DNA of 64,000 bases, taken from assembly GCF_007990265.1 (NCBI RefSeq), contig NZ_BJWH01000015.1:1-64000 (forward strand). The letters are read 5' to 3'. Under the pieces are notes generated by a model that ran no database searches, was not told the DNA's origin, and saw nothing but the letters and a program-made list of their open reading frames with translations. The stretch comes from Cellulomonas terrae. Lineage in GTDB: Bacteria; Actinomycetota; Actinomycetes; Actinomycetales; Cellulomonadaceae. The translations under genes and the position numbers were made by a program. This document shows, one piece after another, positions 1 to 9,510 of the stretch; position 1 is the stretch's first letter; every line of letters starts with the position of its first letter.

Positions 1-30
1 CGGTGGAGACCGGGCGCACCCGCGCCGGCG

Positions 31-963
31 TCAGATCGCGTCCAGGGGCGCCCATCCCGTGACGGCGAACGAGCCGCCGGACCGCTCGACCGTGAAACCC
101 CCGTGCCCGCCGAAGTGCGCGGGGAAGAGCAGCAGGCGCCTGTCGGCGGCCTCGGCGAAGAGCCGGTCCCGGGTGAGGTGCGCCGTGACGACGTCCTCGT
201 CGAAGCAGCTCGACGTGTGCACGTCGCGTACTTGTGCGGGGCTGTGCAGGGTGTCGCCGACGAAGAGGACCTCCTCGCCACCGGACACGAGCCGCAGGAC
301 CGACGCGCCGGGGGTGTGCCCCGGGGCTGCCTCGAGGGTCAGCGCATCGTCGATGCGGTGGCTGCCCGTCCACGCCGTGACCTGTCCGGCGGCGAGCACG
401 GGCGCGATGCTGTCGGCCCACACGGCGTGCGCCCCCGGGCCCATGATCGTGGCGTTGCCGTTCGCGGGGTCCCAGAAGGCCAGGTCCAGCGCCGGCATCA
501 GGTACTCGGCGTTCGGGAAGGTCGGCACCCACGCGCCGTCGACCAGGCACGTGTTCCAGCCGACGTGGTCGGCGTGCAGGTGCGTGTTGACGACGACGTC
601 GACGTCCTCGGGGGTGACCCCGACGGCGGCGAGGCGGTCCAGGAAGTCCGTCTGCAGGTGCGACCAGCCGGGCACGTCGGGCCGGTCCTTGTCGTTGCCG
701 ATCGCGGCGTCGACCAGGATCGTCCGGCTGCCGCTGCGCAGGACCCAGGTCTGCATGGCGACCCGTGCCGTGCTGGTCAGTGCGGTGTCGCCGTCGGGCT
801 CCAGGAAGTGCGGGCGCAGGGTCTCGTCGGTCCACGCGGACGCGTCGGTGCCGGGGAAGAACTGGTCCGGGGTCATGCCGATGCTGCCGACGCTCTCGAC
901 GGCCCGCGTGACGGTCACGCTGCCGAAGGTCAGGGAGTGGGTGGTCGCGATGGTGGTGGTCAT
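31..963 (-). CDS. MBL-fold metallo-hydrolase
   Basis: A 310-residue metallo-beta-lactamase-fold hydrolase. The metal-binding signature THLHADH is followed by GHTPGA, a GDT motif (FVGDTLHS) and a C-terminal PAHFGGHGG, the expected order for a cytosolic two-metal MBL hydrolase of the lactonase or arylsulfatase-like kind. The ATG at 963 gives a normal N-terminus (MTTTIATTHSLTFG); an upstream extension in frame is low-complexity Arg/Pro sequence and unlikely. It is divergent from the MmyB-type regulator at 1065 across a 101-bp gap with a perfect palindrome, so it is probably that regulator's target. The substrate cannot be deduced. Confidence 0.85.
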   Translation of the reverse strand: MTTTIATTHSLTFGSVTVTRAVESVGSIGMTPDQFFPGTDASAWTDETLRPHFLEPDGDTALTSTARVAMQTWVLRSGSRTILVDAAIGNDKDRPDVPGWSHLQTDFLDRLAAVGVTPEDVDVVVNTHLHADHVGWNTCLVDGAWVPTFPNAEYLMPALDLAFWDPANGNATIMGPGAHAVWADSIAPVLAAGQVTAWTGSHRIDDALTLEAAPGHTPGASVLRLVSGGEEVLFVGDTLHSPAQVRDVHTSSCFDEDVVTAHLTRDRLFAEAADRRLLLFPAHFGGHGGFTVERSGGSFAVTGWAPLDAI

Positions 964-1012
964 GGGACGAGCGTCGACGCCGCGCGGGCAGGCAGGGAGC
1001 CCCGGTCCTGCG

Positions 1013-1029
1013 TACCCCTGGCAGGGGTA
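1013..1029. promoter_or_regulatory. 17-bp perfect palindrome between divergent genes
   Basis: TACCCCTG-G-CAGGGGTA is a perfect odd-length palindrome in the short gap (964-1064) between the metallo-hydrolase and the MmyB-type regulator. It lies 35 bp before the regulator start and about 50 bp before the hydrolase start. The natural reading is the operator of the adjacent helix-turn-helix protein controlling both genes; that assignment is inference. Confidence 0.6.
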
Positions 1030-1064
1030 GGCGTGACGGCGTCGTCGCGCGCGAGGATGGCCGG

Positions 1065-1952
1065 ATGACGCCACCGGAGAGCGGACCGCTCGGCGAGTTC
1101 CTGCAGGCCAGCCGTGCCCGGATCTCGCCCGCGGAGGCGGGGGTGACCCTGTACGGCGACCGCCGACGCGTGCCCGGCCTCCGCCGCGAGGAGCTGGCGA
1201 TGCTCGCCGGCGTCAGCTCGTCGTACTACACGCGCCTGGAGCAGGGGCAGTCGCGGCACGCGTCCCCGCAGGTCCTCGACGCGCTCGCGACCGCGCTGCG
1301 CCTGGACGACGCCGAACGGGCGCACCTGCACCGGCTGGCGGCCTCCGGTGGTCGCCGGCGCCCTGCACGCAAGCCGCCCGTCGAGCGGGCGGACCCCGCG
1401 CTGCTGGAGCTCCTCGCGGCGCTCGGCGACGTCCCCGCGCTCGTGCTGGGGCGCCGCAGCGACGTGCTGGCCTGGAACCCCGTCGGCCACGCGCTCCTCG
1501 CCTCGCACCTGCCCGCTGTCGGGAGCCGCCCGAACATGGCGACGCTGGTGTTCCTCGACCCGGAGACCCGCGACCTCTACGCCGACTGGCGCGCGAAGGC
1601 CGGCGCCGTCGTCGGGAACCTGCGGCTGGTCGCGGGAGCCCACCCCGACGACGCCGCGCTCGCCCTGCTGGTCGGGTCCCTCACGGTCGCGAGCCCCGAG
1701 TTCGCGTCGCTGTGGGCCGACCACCGGGTCCGGCCCTGCGCGACGGCGCAGTACGAGCTGCGGCACCCGCTGGTGGGGCGGCTCGTCGTGACCCAGCAGA
1801 CGCTCCGGTCGGTGGAGCACCCGGACCAGACGCTGGTCACGCACACGACGCCCGCAGGGTCGACGTCGGCGGAGGGACTGACGCTGCTGACGCAGCTGGT
1901 GCTGGGAGCGGGTGACGAGAATCGAACTCGCGCTATCAGCTTGGGAAGCTGA
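1065..1952 (+). CDS. XRE-family regulator with MmyB-like ligand domain
   Basis: A 295-residue transcriptional regulator. Residues about 10-75 form an XRE helix-turn-helix (RREELAMLAGVSSSYYTRLEQG), and residues about 100-270 match the MmyB-type ligand-binding domain (LAWNPVGHALL, LYADWRAKAGAVVGNLR). Family members commonly repress a divergent redox or hydrolase gene; here the divergent neighbour is the MBL hydrolase. The ATG at 1065 is preceded by GAGG with 8-nt spacing. The last ~15 codons (DENRTRAISLGS) run antisense through the tRNA-Gly gene, so the C-terminal tail is dictated by tRNA sequence. Confidence 0.88.
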   Translation: MTPPESGPLGEFLQASRARISPAEAGVTLYGDRRRVPGLRREELAMLAGVSSSYYTRLEQGQSRHASPQVLDALATALRLDDAERAHLHRLAASGGRRRPARKPPVERADPALLELLAALGDVPALVLGRRSDVLAWNPVGHALLASHLPAVGSRPNMATLVFLDPETRDLYADWRAKAGAVVGNLRLVAGAHPDDAALALLVGSLTVASPEFASLWADHRVRPCATAQYELRHPLVGRLVVTQQTLRSVEHPDQTLVTHTTPAGSTSAEGLTLLTQLVLGAGDENRTRAISLGS

Positions 1953-1977
1953 AGTTCTGCCACTGAACTACACCCGC
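1907..1977 (-). tRNA. tRNA-Gly (CCC)
   Basis: The reverse strand folds as a cloverleaf. The acceptor stem GCGGGTG/CACCCGC closes the ends, the anticodon stem is TCAGC/GCTGA with loop TTCCCAA giving anticodon CCC, and the T arm is GCGAG-TTCGATT-CTCGT. The discriminator is T and CCA is not encoded (the following bases are CCC). The 3' half overlaps the last 46 nt of the convergent MmyB-type gene. Confidence 0.93.
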
Positions 1978-2035
1978 GTGGACCGACGGACCGGTCCGGA
2001 GAGAGAGCATACCCGGATGGCTCGGACGAGCGAAG

Positions 2036-3019
2036 TCAGGTCCGCACGGTCAGCGTGAACGCCCCGCAGCGCTCCTCGCCGGGCTCGAGGACGAACACGC
2101 CCGTGCCCGGCACTCCGGCGTCGTGGAGCGCGAAGCCGTCGTTGACGTTGGTCACGGGCTCGACCGCGAAGTAGGGCCGCTTGCGGGGCGCGTACAGGAC
2201 GAGGTGGGCGTACACGGGGTCGACGTGGAGGTCGACGTTCACGCCGAGGTCCTGGTAGCTGATCCGCACCGGTGCGCCGGGCTCCCACGCGGTGAGCACG
2301 TCGTCGATGAAGGACGAGGTCAGCGGACGGGCCACGCGGAAGTCGGCGCGCTGCGGGACGGTGCCTGCCGGGCCCGACGGCAGGGCGTTGACCAGCGCGT
2401 AGCCCTTCTGCGCAGGGACCTCGAGCACCGGCTGGCCCGGGGTCGGGGGCGCCGACGTGCCGATCGGCGACAGCGTGCGCTGCAGGTACGGGTGGTGCCC
2501 GAAGCCGGCCGGGAAGGGTTCGAGGTCGACGTTGCGCACCGACGTGCCGACGGTGAGCTTGTGGCCGCTGAGCGCATAGGTGATCTGCGCGCGGAACCGC
2601 CAGGGGAAGTTCACGCCGACGAGCCCGGTGGTGTCGAGCTCGAGGACCACGCGGGTCTCGGTCTGGTCCGTGACCGTCCAGGCGGAGTGCCGCGCGGCGC
2701 CGTGGATGGCCGTGCCGTCCGCGCCGTTGCGCTGCAGCTGCCAGGTGCGGCCACGGAACGGCAGCACCCCGTCCCGGATCCGGTTGGACCACGGGACCAT
2801 CGGGAAGCTGGAGCACTTCTCCGCCTCGCCCGTCGCCGTCGGCCGGGTCGGGCGCAGCAGGTCGCGCCAGACCCCGTCCGACGTGCGGATGCGACCCCCC
2901 GCGAGCGCCGCACCCGTCGCGGGCAGCACGTCGAGCTCCCACCGGTCGTTGCGGAGCGTGACGATGCGCGTGTCGACGTCGAGCGGCGTAAGCGCTTCGA
3001 CTTCCTGGAGTGCGGTCAT
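2036..3019 (-). CDS. Aldose 1-epimerase (mutarotase) family
   Basis: A 327-residue galactose-mutarotase-like beta-sandwich protein. It carries the family pattern FPMVPWSNRIRDG (substrate-binding Asn-Arg), HGAARHSAW (first His), FGHHPYLQ (second His) and FAVEPVTNVNDGF (catalytic Glu region). It interconverts alpha and beta anomers of aldohexoses. It lies 29 bp downstream of cellobiose phosphorylase on the same strand, so the two are probably co-transcribed. A mutarotase here would equilibrate the glucose released from cellobiose; that link is inferred from context. Confidence 0.9.
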   Translation of the reverse strand: MTALQEVEALTPLDVDTRIVTLRNDRWELDVLPATGAALAGGRIRTSDGVWRDLLRPTRPTATGEAEKCSSFPMVPWSNRIRDGVLPFRGRTWQLQRNGADGTAIHGAARHSAWTVTDQTETRVVLELDTTGLVGVNFPWRFRAQITYALSGHKLTVGTSVRNVDLEPFPAGFGHHPYLQRTLSPIGTSAPPTPGQPVLEVPAQKGYALVNALPSGPAGTVPQRADFRVARPLTSSFIDDVLTAWEPGAPVRISYQDLGVNVDLHVDPVYAHLVLYAPRKRPYFAVEPVTNVNDGFALHDAGVPGTGVFVLEPGEERCGAFTLTVRT

Positions 3020-3048
3020 CAGAGCATCCCGTCAGTACCCCTGCGGGG

Positions 3049-5511
3049 TCAGACGGTGACCTCGACGCGGACGACCGAGCCCTCGGCGGCGTACGGGACG
3101 AGGTTGCCCTCGACCGGGGTGCCGTCGACGACCAGGCGCCCACGGGCGCCCTCGGTGCCGGAGTTGGTCACGTGGATCTCGTACGTGGCACCGCGGGCGA
3201 CGCGCGTGACGGTGAACGACGGGACGTCCGGGCCGATCTGCGGGTCGACGACGAGGCCGTCGTAGTCGGGCCGCACACCGAGCAGGTACTGGGAGACCGC
3301 GACGAAGTTCCACGCGGCGGTCCCGGTGAGCCAGGAGTTCTTGGCCTCGCCCGCGCGCGACGCCTCCTTGCCCGCGATCATCTGCGCGTACACGTACGGC
3401 TCGAGCTTGTGCACGTCGGAGATGTCCTCGCGGTACGCCGGCGTGATCCGCTTGTAGTAGTCGAACGCCTTGGCGCCGCGGCCGACCACGGTCTCGCCGA
3501 TGATCACCCACGGGTTGTTGTGGCAGAAGATGCCACCGTTCTCCTTGTACCCGGGCGGGTACGTCGAGACCTCGCCGAGCTCGATCTGGTACGTCGTGTA
3601 CGCGGGGTACTGCAGCACCAGGCCGTGCGGGGTGCCCAGCATCTCGCCGACCGAGTCGAGCGCCTTGATGGCCGGGCTCTCGGCGGACGTGCCGTCGACA
3701 CCGATGCCCGCCATGACCGCGAAGCCCTGCGGCTCGATCCAGATCTTGCCCTCGGGCTTGGCGTCCGTGCCGATCGGGTTGCCGTAGTAGTCGTACGCGC
3801 GCAGGAACCAGTCGCCGTCCCAGCCGTGGTCGAGCACCGCGGCGCGGACCTCGTCGACGACCTTGCGGGCCTGCGACGCGACCTCGGTCAGCCCGCGACG
3901 CGACGCCAGCTCGGCGAACTCGGCGCCGTAGAGGACGAACTGCGCGGCGATGAACACCGACTCCGCGACCCCGCCGGCCTGGTTCTCGGTGGTCTGGAAC
4001 GACTCGCCGGGGGTGGTGGAGAAGCAGTTGAGGTTCAGGCAGTCGTTCCAGTCGGCGCGGCCGATGAGCGGCAGGCCGTGCGGGCCACGGTTGTCCACCG
4101 TGAACTGGAACGAGCGGACCAGGTGCTCGAACAGCGGGACCTCGGAGCCGGGCTCGTTGTCGAACGGCACCGGCTCGTCGAGGATCGCGACGTCGCCGGT
4201 CTCCTTGATGTACGCGGCCACGCCGGCGATGAGCCACAGCGGGTCGTCGTTGAAGCCGGAGCCGATGTCGTTGTTCCCCCGCTTCGTCAGCGGCTGGTAC
4301 TGGTGGTACGCCGAGCCGTCCTCGAACTGCGTGGACGCGATGTCGATGATGCGCTCGCGGGCACGCTCGGGGATGAGGTGCACGAAGCCCAGCAGGTCCT
4401 GGTTGGAGTCGCGGAAGCCCATCCCGCGGCCGATGCCGGTCTCGAAGAACGACGCCGAGCGCGACATGTTGAACGTGACCATGCACTGGTACTGGTTCCA
4501 GATGTTGACCATCCGGTCGAGCTTCTCGTCGTCGGACTTCACCGAGTACGTCGACAGCAGGCCCGTCCAGTGCGCACGGAGCGTCTCGAACGCGGCGTCC
4601 GTCTGCTCCGTGGTCGCGAACCGGCCCAGCAGCGCGTGCGCGCGCTCCTTGTTGATCACCTGGTGGGCGTCGTCGGCCCACTTCTCCTCGTCGGGGTTCT
4701 CGACGTAGCCGAGCACGTAGGTCAGCGCGCGGGACTCGCCCGGTGCCAGCGTGAGGTTCACCGAGTGCGAGCCGATGGGGTACCACCCGGACGCCACCGA
4801 GCCCGCGGACTCACCGCTGCGGGGGACCGTCGCCTCGCCCAGGCCGTTGTAGGCGCCGACGAACGTGTCGCGGTCGGTGTCGAAGCCGTCGGCGCGCGTG
4901 TTCACGCCGTAGACGGCGTAGTGGTCGCGGCGCTCGCGGTACTCGGTCTTGTGGAACACGGCCGACCCGTAGGGGCCGTCCTGCTCGACCTCGACCTCGC
5001 CGATCGACAGGTTGCGCTGGTAGTTGGTCTGGTCGTCCTGCGCGTTCCACAGGCAGAACTCGACGAACGAGAAGAGCGTGATCGTCTTCTGCGCGTCCGA
5101 GGTGTTGGTGACCGTGACCTTCTGGATCTCGGCGGTCTCGCCGATGGGCACGAAGAACAGGGTCTCGACGGAGATCCCGCGGCGCTCACCCGTGATGCGC
5201 GTGTAGCCGAGGCCGTGCCGCGTCTCGAAGTGGTCCAGGTCCGCCTTGACCGGCAGCCACGACGGGGTCCACACGTCGCCGCCGTCGTTGACGTAGAAGT
5301 ACCGGCCGCCGGCGTCCGCGGGGATGTTGTTGTACCGGTAACGCGTGAGGCGGCGCATCTTGGCGTCGCGGTAGAACGAGTAGCCGCCGGACTGGTGCGA
5401 GATGAGCGAGAAGAACTGCTCGGACCCCAGGTAGTTGATCCACGGATAGGGCGTGTGAGGCGTCTCGATGACGTACTCGCGTGCCTCGTCGTCAAACTGG
5501 CCGTACCGCAT
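3049..5511 (-). CDS. cbp: Cellobiose phosphorylase (GH94)
   Basis: An 820-residue cytoplasmic enzyme that phosphorolyses cellobiose to alpha-glucose 1-phosphate and glucose. The N-terminus ([20 protein letters not shown]) and the whole length fit the characterised Cellulomonas cellobiose phosphorylases. Counting from this ATG, the motif [10 protein letters not shown] puts an Asp at residue 490, the general acid of the family, and [12 protein letters not shown] lies in the phosphate-binding region. The N-terminal beta-sandwich is followed by an (alpha/alpha)6 barrel and a small C-terminal beta domain. The start has GAGGGG 10 nt upstream. A CebR-like operator lies about 107 bp upstream and the mutarotase gene follows, so induction by cellobiose is expected. 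Confidence 0.97.
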   Translation of the reverse strand: MRYGQFDDEAREYVIETPHTPYPWINYLGSEQFFSLISHQSGGYSFYRDAKMRRLTRYRYNNIPADAGGRYFYVNDGGDVWTPSWLPVKADLDHFETRHGLGYTRITGERRGISVETLFFVPIGETAEIQKVTVTNTSDAQKTITLFSFVEFCLWNAQDDQTNYQRNLSIGEVEVEQDGPYGSAVFHKTEYRERRDHYAVYGVNTRADGFDTDRDTFVGAYNGLGEATVPRSGESAGSVASGWYPIGSHSVNLTLAPGESRALTYVLGYVENPDEEKWADDAHQVINKERAHALLGRFATTEQTDAAFETLRAHWTGLLSTYSVKSDDEKLDRMVNIWNQYQCMVTFNMSRSASFFETGIGRGMGFRDSNQDLLGFVHLIPERARERIIDIASTQFEDGSAYHQYQPLTKRGNNDIGSGFNDDPLWLIAGVAAYIKETGDVAILDEPVPFDNEPGSEVPLFEHLVRSFQFTVDNRGPHGLPLIGRADWNDCLNLNCFSTTPGESFQTTENQAGGVAESVFIAAQFVLYGAEFAELASRRGLTEVASQARKVVDEVRAAVLDHGWDGDWFLRAYDYYGNPIGTDAKPEGKIWIEPQGFAVMAGIGVDGTSAESPAIKALDSVGEMLGTPHGLVLQYPAYTTYQIELGEVSTYPPGYKENGGIFCHNNPWVIIGETVVGRGAKAFDYYKRITPAYREDISDVHKLEPYVYAQMIAGKEASRAGEAKNSWLTGTAAWNFVAVSQYLLGVRPDYDGLVVDPQIGPDVPSFTVTRVARGATYEIHVTNSGTEGARGRLVVDGTPVEGNLVPYAAEGSVVRVEVTV

Positions 5512-5617
5512 GGACTTGCCCCTCGAGTGCTCGGCAGTGGCGCCCGCGGCTCGTCGACACCCGCTGCAGTGCGGGACGCGTCGTCGCCGGCGCTGTTCGG
5601 TGTGCGATGTGCATGTG

Positions 5618-5631
5618 CGAGAGCGCTCCCA
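5618..5631. promoter_or_regulatory. CebR-like operator upstream of cbp
   Basis: Read on the minus strand this is TGGGAGCGCTCTCG, 12 of 14 matches to the actinobacterial CebR palindrome TGGGAGCGCTCCCA that controls cellobiose and cellulose genes. A possible -10 (TATGCT, minus strand, 5654-5649) lies just upstream, which would put the operator in the early transcribed region of cbp. The rest of the 295-bp gap to the RTX gene (5512-5806) shows a small inverted repeat CTCTCG/CGAGAG at 5637-5650 and nothing else I recognise. Confidence 0.75.
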
Positions 5632-5806
5632 CGCAACTCTCGGACGAGAGCATAGCCGCCCGCGTCCCATGGCGGAACGGACGAAGCGATTCCTGCCGCG
5701 GGACGGTTCGTGCCCGCCCGAAGGTGCAGGTCCGGCATCGCCGAAACTTTTCGCACGCCGGGCAGCCCCTACGGTGCTCACCATCTGACACGTGGGGAGC
5801 TCGACG

Positions 5807-7201
5807 ATGAGACGCACCCGGCTCGGCCTGACCCTGGCGACGGCCCTCGCCGCCGTCCTCCTGCTCGCGGCCCCGGCCTCGGCGGGCGACGTCCAGCGCG
5901 AGGAGTTCACCCGGACGCTCGGCCCCGGGTGGGAGGTCCTCGGGTTCAGCGGCGACCCCGTCGCGACGACGCGCGGCGGCACGATCACCATCGGCGAGGA
6001 GACCCTCGTCATGCTGCGCGAGTACGCCGCACCGTCGGAGTGGACCGGCTCCGCCGGTCGGCTGACCGGCTGGGACGTCGACTTCCGCATGCGGCTCGGC
6101 GCCGACTCCACCCGGGCGTGCCTCGACGAGCAGACCGGCAGCCCGCCCGCGACGCTGCTCTGGGTGGGCGACACCATGGACCTCGTCCACATCGGGTTCG
6201 GCCCCGGCGAGCTGTGCCTGGTCTACCCGTACGAGGACCGCGAGGTCGTCCCGCTCGACACCCACCGGTGGCACCGGTACCACCTCGAAGCCCGCGGGCA
6301 GCACCTGCTGCTCACCGTGGACGGCCGCACCGTCCTCGACCGGACGCTCACCGGACGGGGCGCCGGCACGGTCGCGCTGGGCTTCGAGACCCACCAGGGC
6401 AGCTCGAGCTGGGACTACGTCCGCTACGACACGTCGCCCGGGCACCGGTGCACGATCCGCGGCACCGACGGTCCGGACGTCCTGCGGGGCACCGCGGGCG
6501 CCGACGTGATCTGCGCCGGCGCGGGTGACGACCGGGTCTCGGGACTCGGTGGCGACGACCTGCTCGTCGGCGGCGAGGGCGACGACACGCTGCTCGGGGG
6601 CAGCGGGCACGACCTGCTCCAGGGCGGCTGGGGCGCGGACGTGCTCGACGGCGGCGCGGACAGCGGCAGGTCCGAGGGCGGTCAGGGGAACGACCGGTTC
6701 GTCATGGGGGCGGCGCCCGACGGGGCGCACCAGCTCGTCGGCGGGCCCGGGCGCGACGTCGTGGACTACGGCGCGCGCACCGGGCCGGTCGCGGTGACGC
6801 TCGACGGGATCGGAGGCGACGGGGAGCCCGGCGAGGGCGACGCCGTGGGGGTGCCGGCGCCGTGGAGCAGCTCGCCCGACATCGAGGACGTGCTCGGCGG
6901 GCACGGCGACGACGTGCTGACCGGCGCCTGGTGGGCCGAGACGCTCGTGGGGGGACCGGGCGCCGACCTGCTGCGGGGCGGCGGGGGTCGCGACGACCTG
7001 CGCGGGACCGACGGTGTCCAGGGCAACGACCGCCTCGACGGCGGCGACGGCCAGGACGCGTGCAGCGCCGACCCGCTGGACGCCCTGACCTCGTGCAACG
7101 AGACGAGCACGTGGCCGCCGATGCCGACCCCGTCGCCGACCCCGTCAGGGGCGTCGCTACGGCTCCCGACGGTGGCGCCCGCGGTCCCCGGCGAGCGGTA
7201 G
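5807..7201 (+). CDS. Secreted RTX-type calcium-binding repeat protein
   Basis: A 464-residue exported protein. Residues 1-27 are a signal peptide (RR, hydrophobic core, AAPASAG). Residues about 28-210 look like a beta-sandwich of the LamG/concanavalin or 3-keto-disaccharide-hydrolase kind ([28 protein letters not shown]). From about residue 220 onward there are glycine/aspartate nonapeptides ([30 protein letters not shown] and others) that form Ca2+-binding beta-rolls, split in two blocks by a linker near residue 330. A Pro/Thr tail follows. The ATG at 5807 follows GGGGAG at 7-nt spacing. A carbohydrate-binding role is possible given the neighbouring cbp; no catalytic site is evident. Confidence 0.85.
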   Translation: MRRTRLGLTLATALAAVLLLAAPASAGDVQREEFTRTLGPGWEVLGFSGDPVATTRGGTITIGEETLVMLREYAAPSEWTGSAGRLTGWDVDFRMRLGADSTRACLDEQTGSPPATLLWVGDTMDLVHIGFGPGELCLVYPYEDREVVPLDTHRWHRYHLEARGQHLLLTVDGRTVLDRTLTGRGAGTVALGFETHQGSSSWDYVRYDTSPGHRCTIRGTDGPDVLRGTAGADVICAGAGDDRVSGLGGDDLLVGGEGDDTLLGGSGHDLLQGGWGADVLDGGADSGRSEGGQGNDRFVMGAAPDGAHQLVGGPGRDVVDYGARTGPVAVTLDGIGGDGEPGEGDAVGVPAPWSSSPDIEDVLGGHGDDVLTGAWWAETLVGGPGADLLRGGGGRDDLRGTDGVQGNDRLDGGDGQDACSADPLDALTSCNETSTWPPMPTPSPTPSGASLRLPTVAPAVPGER

Positions 7202-7228
7202 CCCGTCGCGTCAGCGGGTGGCGACGGG
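7202..7228. terminator. Candidate bidirectional terminator hairpin
   Basis: CCCGTCGC (7202-7209) pairs with GCGACGGG (7221-7228) around an 11-nt loop, exactly where the convergent RTX gene and the small membrane protein gene end. There is no T-tract, as is common in this GC-rich genome. Confidence 0.4.
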
Positions 7229-7591
7229 GCGCGCGCGGCGGGGGTCCAGACCCGTCGCGACGGTCAGGCCGACGACGAGGTGCAGGGCGACCAGGGTGCC
7301 GACGGCAGCCGGTGACGTCCCGCCGAGCGGGCCGAGCAGCGAGACCGCCAGCACGACCCCGCAGGTCAGCCACCAGGCGACCGGCGTGCGGCGGCGGAGC
7401 AGGGTGCGCACGCCCCAGGCGACCAGGGTCACCGCGAGGGTCGCGACGACCACCGACGCGGCTCCGACCGTCTGCGCGGGGGTGCCGGCCTCGAGGGCGA
7501 CACCGGCGACCGGGACGGCGAGCACCCAGACCGCGAGCGCGAGGGCGGTGGCGGTGACGGCGACGAGCCAGACGGGGACGGGACGAGACAT
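7211..7591 (-). CDS. Small four-helix membrane protein (DUF6069-like)
   Basis: A 126-residue integral membrane protein with four predicted transmembrane helices (residues about 8-30, 43-60, 70-88, 97-115) separated by short loops and an RRR cluster after helix 2. Length, helix number and the polar GxSPAAVGTLVALHLVVG segment resemble DUF6069 proteins of actinobacteria, whose function is unknown. The ATG follows AGGAG. It is convergent with the RTX gene and divergent from the sensor kinase. Confidence 0.7.
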   Translation of the reverse strand: MSRPVPVWLVAVTATALALAVWVLAVPVAGVALEAGTPAQTVGAASVVVATLAVTLVAWGVRTLLRRRTPVAWWLTCGVVLAVSLLGPLGGTSPAAVGTLVALHLVVGLTVATGLDPRRARPVATR

Positions 7592-7725
7592 GAGCTTCTC
7601 CTGACGTTCGAGGTGGACGTCCCGACCCTGGTCGCGGTCGGGGGCCGCCGTCGTCGGCCGGAGGTTCGTCGCACCCCCTGCTTTGGTCGGTGGTGGCCTC
7701 GGGAGCGCGTTCCTACGCTCGCGGC

Positions 7726-8829
7726 ATGAGCCGACCCCGTGACGTCCCGTCGCTGCCCGTCCTGCTCGGGCTGCTGGTCGGGATGGTCGTGCTCACCACG
7801 CTCGCCGCCTGGGCCGCGCGGGTGGACGGCGTGCCGCTGGGTGTCGACCTCGCACTCGGTGCCCTGGCCGTCTCGGTCCTCCCGTTCCTGCGCAGCCGTC
7901 CCCTGCTCGGGGGCCTGGTCCTCGGCGTGCTCGCCGCGCTCAGCCCGGCGGCGACACCCGCGGCGACCGCCGGGACCTACGTCGTGGCGCGTCGGGAGCA
8001 GCTGGGTGTCGCGATCCCCGTGGCGTGCGCGAGCGTGGTCGGGCACGCGCTCCAGGCGCTGTGGCGGTCGGTCGGGCTGCCGCTCGGGTGGTGGCTGCTG
8101 TGCGACGTCGCGGTGCACGCGGCCCTGCTGGGCTGGGGCGCGTACGGCCGGACCCGGGACGCCCTGGTCGCGCAGTGGCGGGAGCGGGCGCACGCCGCGG
8201 AACGGGACCAGGGGCGCAAGGTCGCGGAGGCGCGGTCGGCGGAGCGGACCCGGATCGCCCGCGAGATGCACGACACGCTCGCGCACCGGCTGACCCTGCT
8301 GGCCACCACGGCGGGCGCGCTGGAGTACCGGACGGACCTGACGCCGGAGCAGGTCGCGGCGGCGGCGGGCGTGGTGCGGACCAGCGCGGGCGAGGCGCTC
8401 GAGGAGCTGCGGACCGTGATCGGGGTGCTGCGTGAGCGTCCCGACGAGCTGCGCCCGCCACCGGGCCTCGCCGACCTCCCGGCGCTGGTCGAGCAGGAGC
8501 GCGCGGCCGGAGCCACCGTCCGGCTGGACGCGCCGGAGCGGGACCTGCCGACGGCTCTCTCGCTCGCGGTCTACCGGACCTGCCAGGAGGGACTGACCAA
8601 CGCGCGACGGCACGCACCGGGGGCGCCCGTCGACGTGCGGGTACGGGTCGAGGACGGGCTGCGGGTGCAGGTGGTGAACGGGACCGGCGCGCAGGGGCTC
8701 GGGCCGGGGACGGGGACCGGGCTGGTCGGGCTGACGGAACGGGTCGAGCTGCTGGGCGGGACGCTGCGCGCGGGGCCCGACCCCTCCGGCGGCTTCACGC
8801 TCGACGCCTGGATACCGTGGCAGCCGTGA
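7726..8829 (+). CDS. NarL-type sensor histidine kinase
   Basis: A 367-residue membrane histidine kinase. The first ~140 residues hold four to five hydrophobic helices and no large extracellular domain. Then comes a HisKA_3 dimerisation domain with the phospho-acceptor His182 in RIAREMHDTLAHRL, and a C-terminal HATPase_c domain (YRTCQEGLTNARRHA, GTGLVGLTERVELLGG). The ATG at 7726 has no Shine-Dalgarno, but TACGCT ends 6 nt upstream, suggesting a leaderless message. It overlaps the response regulator by 4 nt and forms a two-component system with it. The stimulus is not identifiable. Confidence 0.92.
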   Translation: MSRPRDVPSLPVLLGLLVGMVVLTTLAAWAARVDGVPLGVDLALGALAVSVLPFLRSRPLLGGLVLGVLAALSPAATPAATAGTYVVARREQLGVAIPVACASVVGHALQALWRSVGLPLGWWLLCDVAVHAALLGWGAYGRTRDALVAQWRERAHAAERDQGRKVAEARSAERTRIAREMHDTLAHRLTLLATTAGALEYRTDLTPEQVAAAAGVVRTSAGEALEELRTVIGVLRERPDELRPPPGLADLPALVEQERAAGATVRLDAPERDLPTALSLAVYRTCQEGLTNARRHAPGAPVDVRVRVEDGLRVQVVNGTGAQGLGPGTGTGLVGLTERVELLGGTLRAGPDPSGGFTLDAWIPWQP

Positions 8830-9467
8830 GCGTCCGGGTGGTCATCGTCGACGACGACGCCCTCGTGCGCTCCGGGCTGTCCCTCCTGCTGGACGGCGCG
8901 CACGGGATCCGCGTCGTCGCGCTGGTGTCCGACGGCTCCGGGGTTCCCGCCGCCCTCGACGCGCACCCCGCGGACGTCGTCCTGATGGACCTGCGCATGC
9001 CGGGCACCGACGGCATCGCGGCGACCCGTGCGGTCCGCGCACGACGCGACCCGCCGGCCGTGGTCGTGCTCACCACGTTCGACACGGCCGACGAGGTCGA
9101 GGCCGCCCTGCACGCCGGCGCGAGCGGGTACCTCCTGAAGGACACCGAGCCGCAGCGGATCGTCGAGGCCGTCCTGGCCGCGGCGGCGGGGGAGCCGGTG
9201 CTGTCGCCGCGCGTGGCTCGTCGGCTCATGGACGCGACGGCCCGCGCGGGCGGGTCCCGTGCTGCGGCGCGGGCGACGCTGGACCTGCTCACCGACCGGG
9301 AGCGGGACGTCGTCGCCGCGATCGGCCGCGGCGCCAGCAATGCCGACATCGGCCGGGACCTGTACCTGTCCCTGGCCACGGTGAAGGCCCACGTGTCCAG
9401 CATCCTGCTCAAGCTGGGCCTGGAGAACCGGACCCAGGTGGCGCTCCTCTTCCGGGACCTGCAGTGA
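8826..9467 (+). CDS. LuxR/NarL-family response regulator
   Basis: A 213-residue response regulator. The receiver domain (1-120) has the acidic cluster VDDD near the start, the phospho-acceptor Asp55 in [10 protein letters not shown], and a conserved Lys in GYLLKDTEP. The C-terminal LuxR helix-turn-helix ([22 protein letters not shown]) binds DNA. The GTG at 8826 overlaps the kinase stop as GTGA, which I prefer over a GTG nine bases upstream. It is the partner of the kinase at 7726. Confidence 0.92.
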   Translation: MSVRVVIVDDDALVRSGLSLLLDGAHGIRVVALVSDGSGVPAALDAHPADVVLMDLRMPGTDGIAATRAVRARRDPPAVVVLTTFDTADEVEAALHAGASGYLLKDTEPQRIVEAVLAAAAGEPVLSPRVARRLMDATARAGGSRAAARATLDLLTDRERDVVAAIGRGASNADIGRDLYLSLATVKAHVSSILLKLGLENRTQVALLFRDLQ

Positions 9468-9510
9468 ACACCTGCCCTGGGCTGACCGACATCCGGACTA
9501 CCGTGGCCCC

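Noticed and set aside
3037-3049. Short palindrome ACCCC-TGC-GGGGT between cbp and the epimerase gene
   Set aside because: Only 5-bp arms inside an operon gap and overlapping a stop codon; it resembles the 1013 palindrome only through its C/G runs.
3010-5655. Very long open frame on the plus strand opposite cellobiose phosphorylase
   Set aside because: Arg/Val/Asp-rich low-complexity translation typical of the antisense frame of a GC-rich gene; the minus-strand product is an unmistakable GH94 enzyme.
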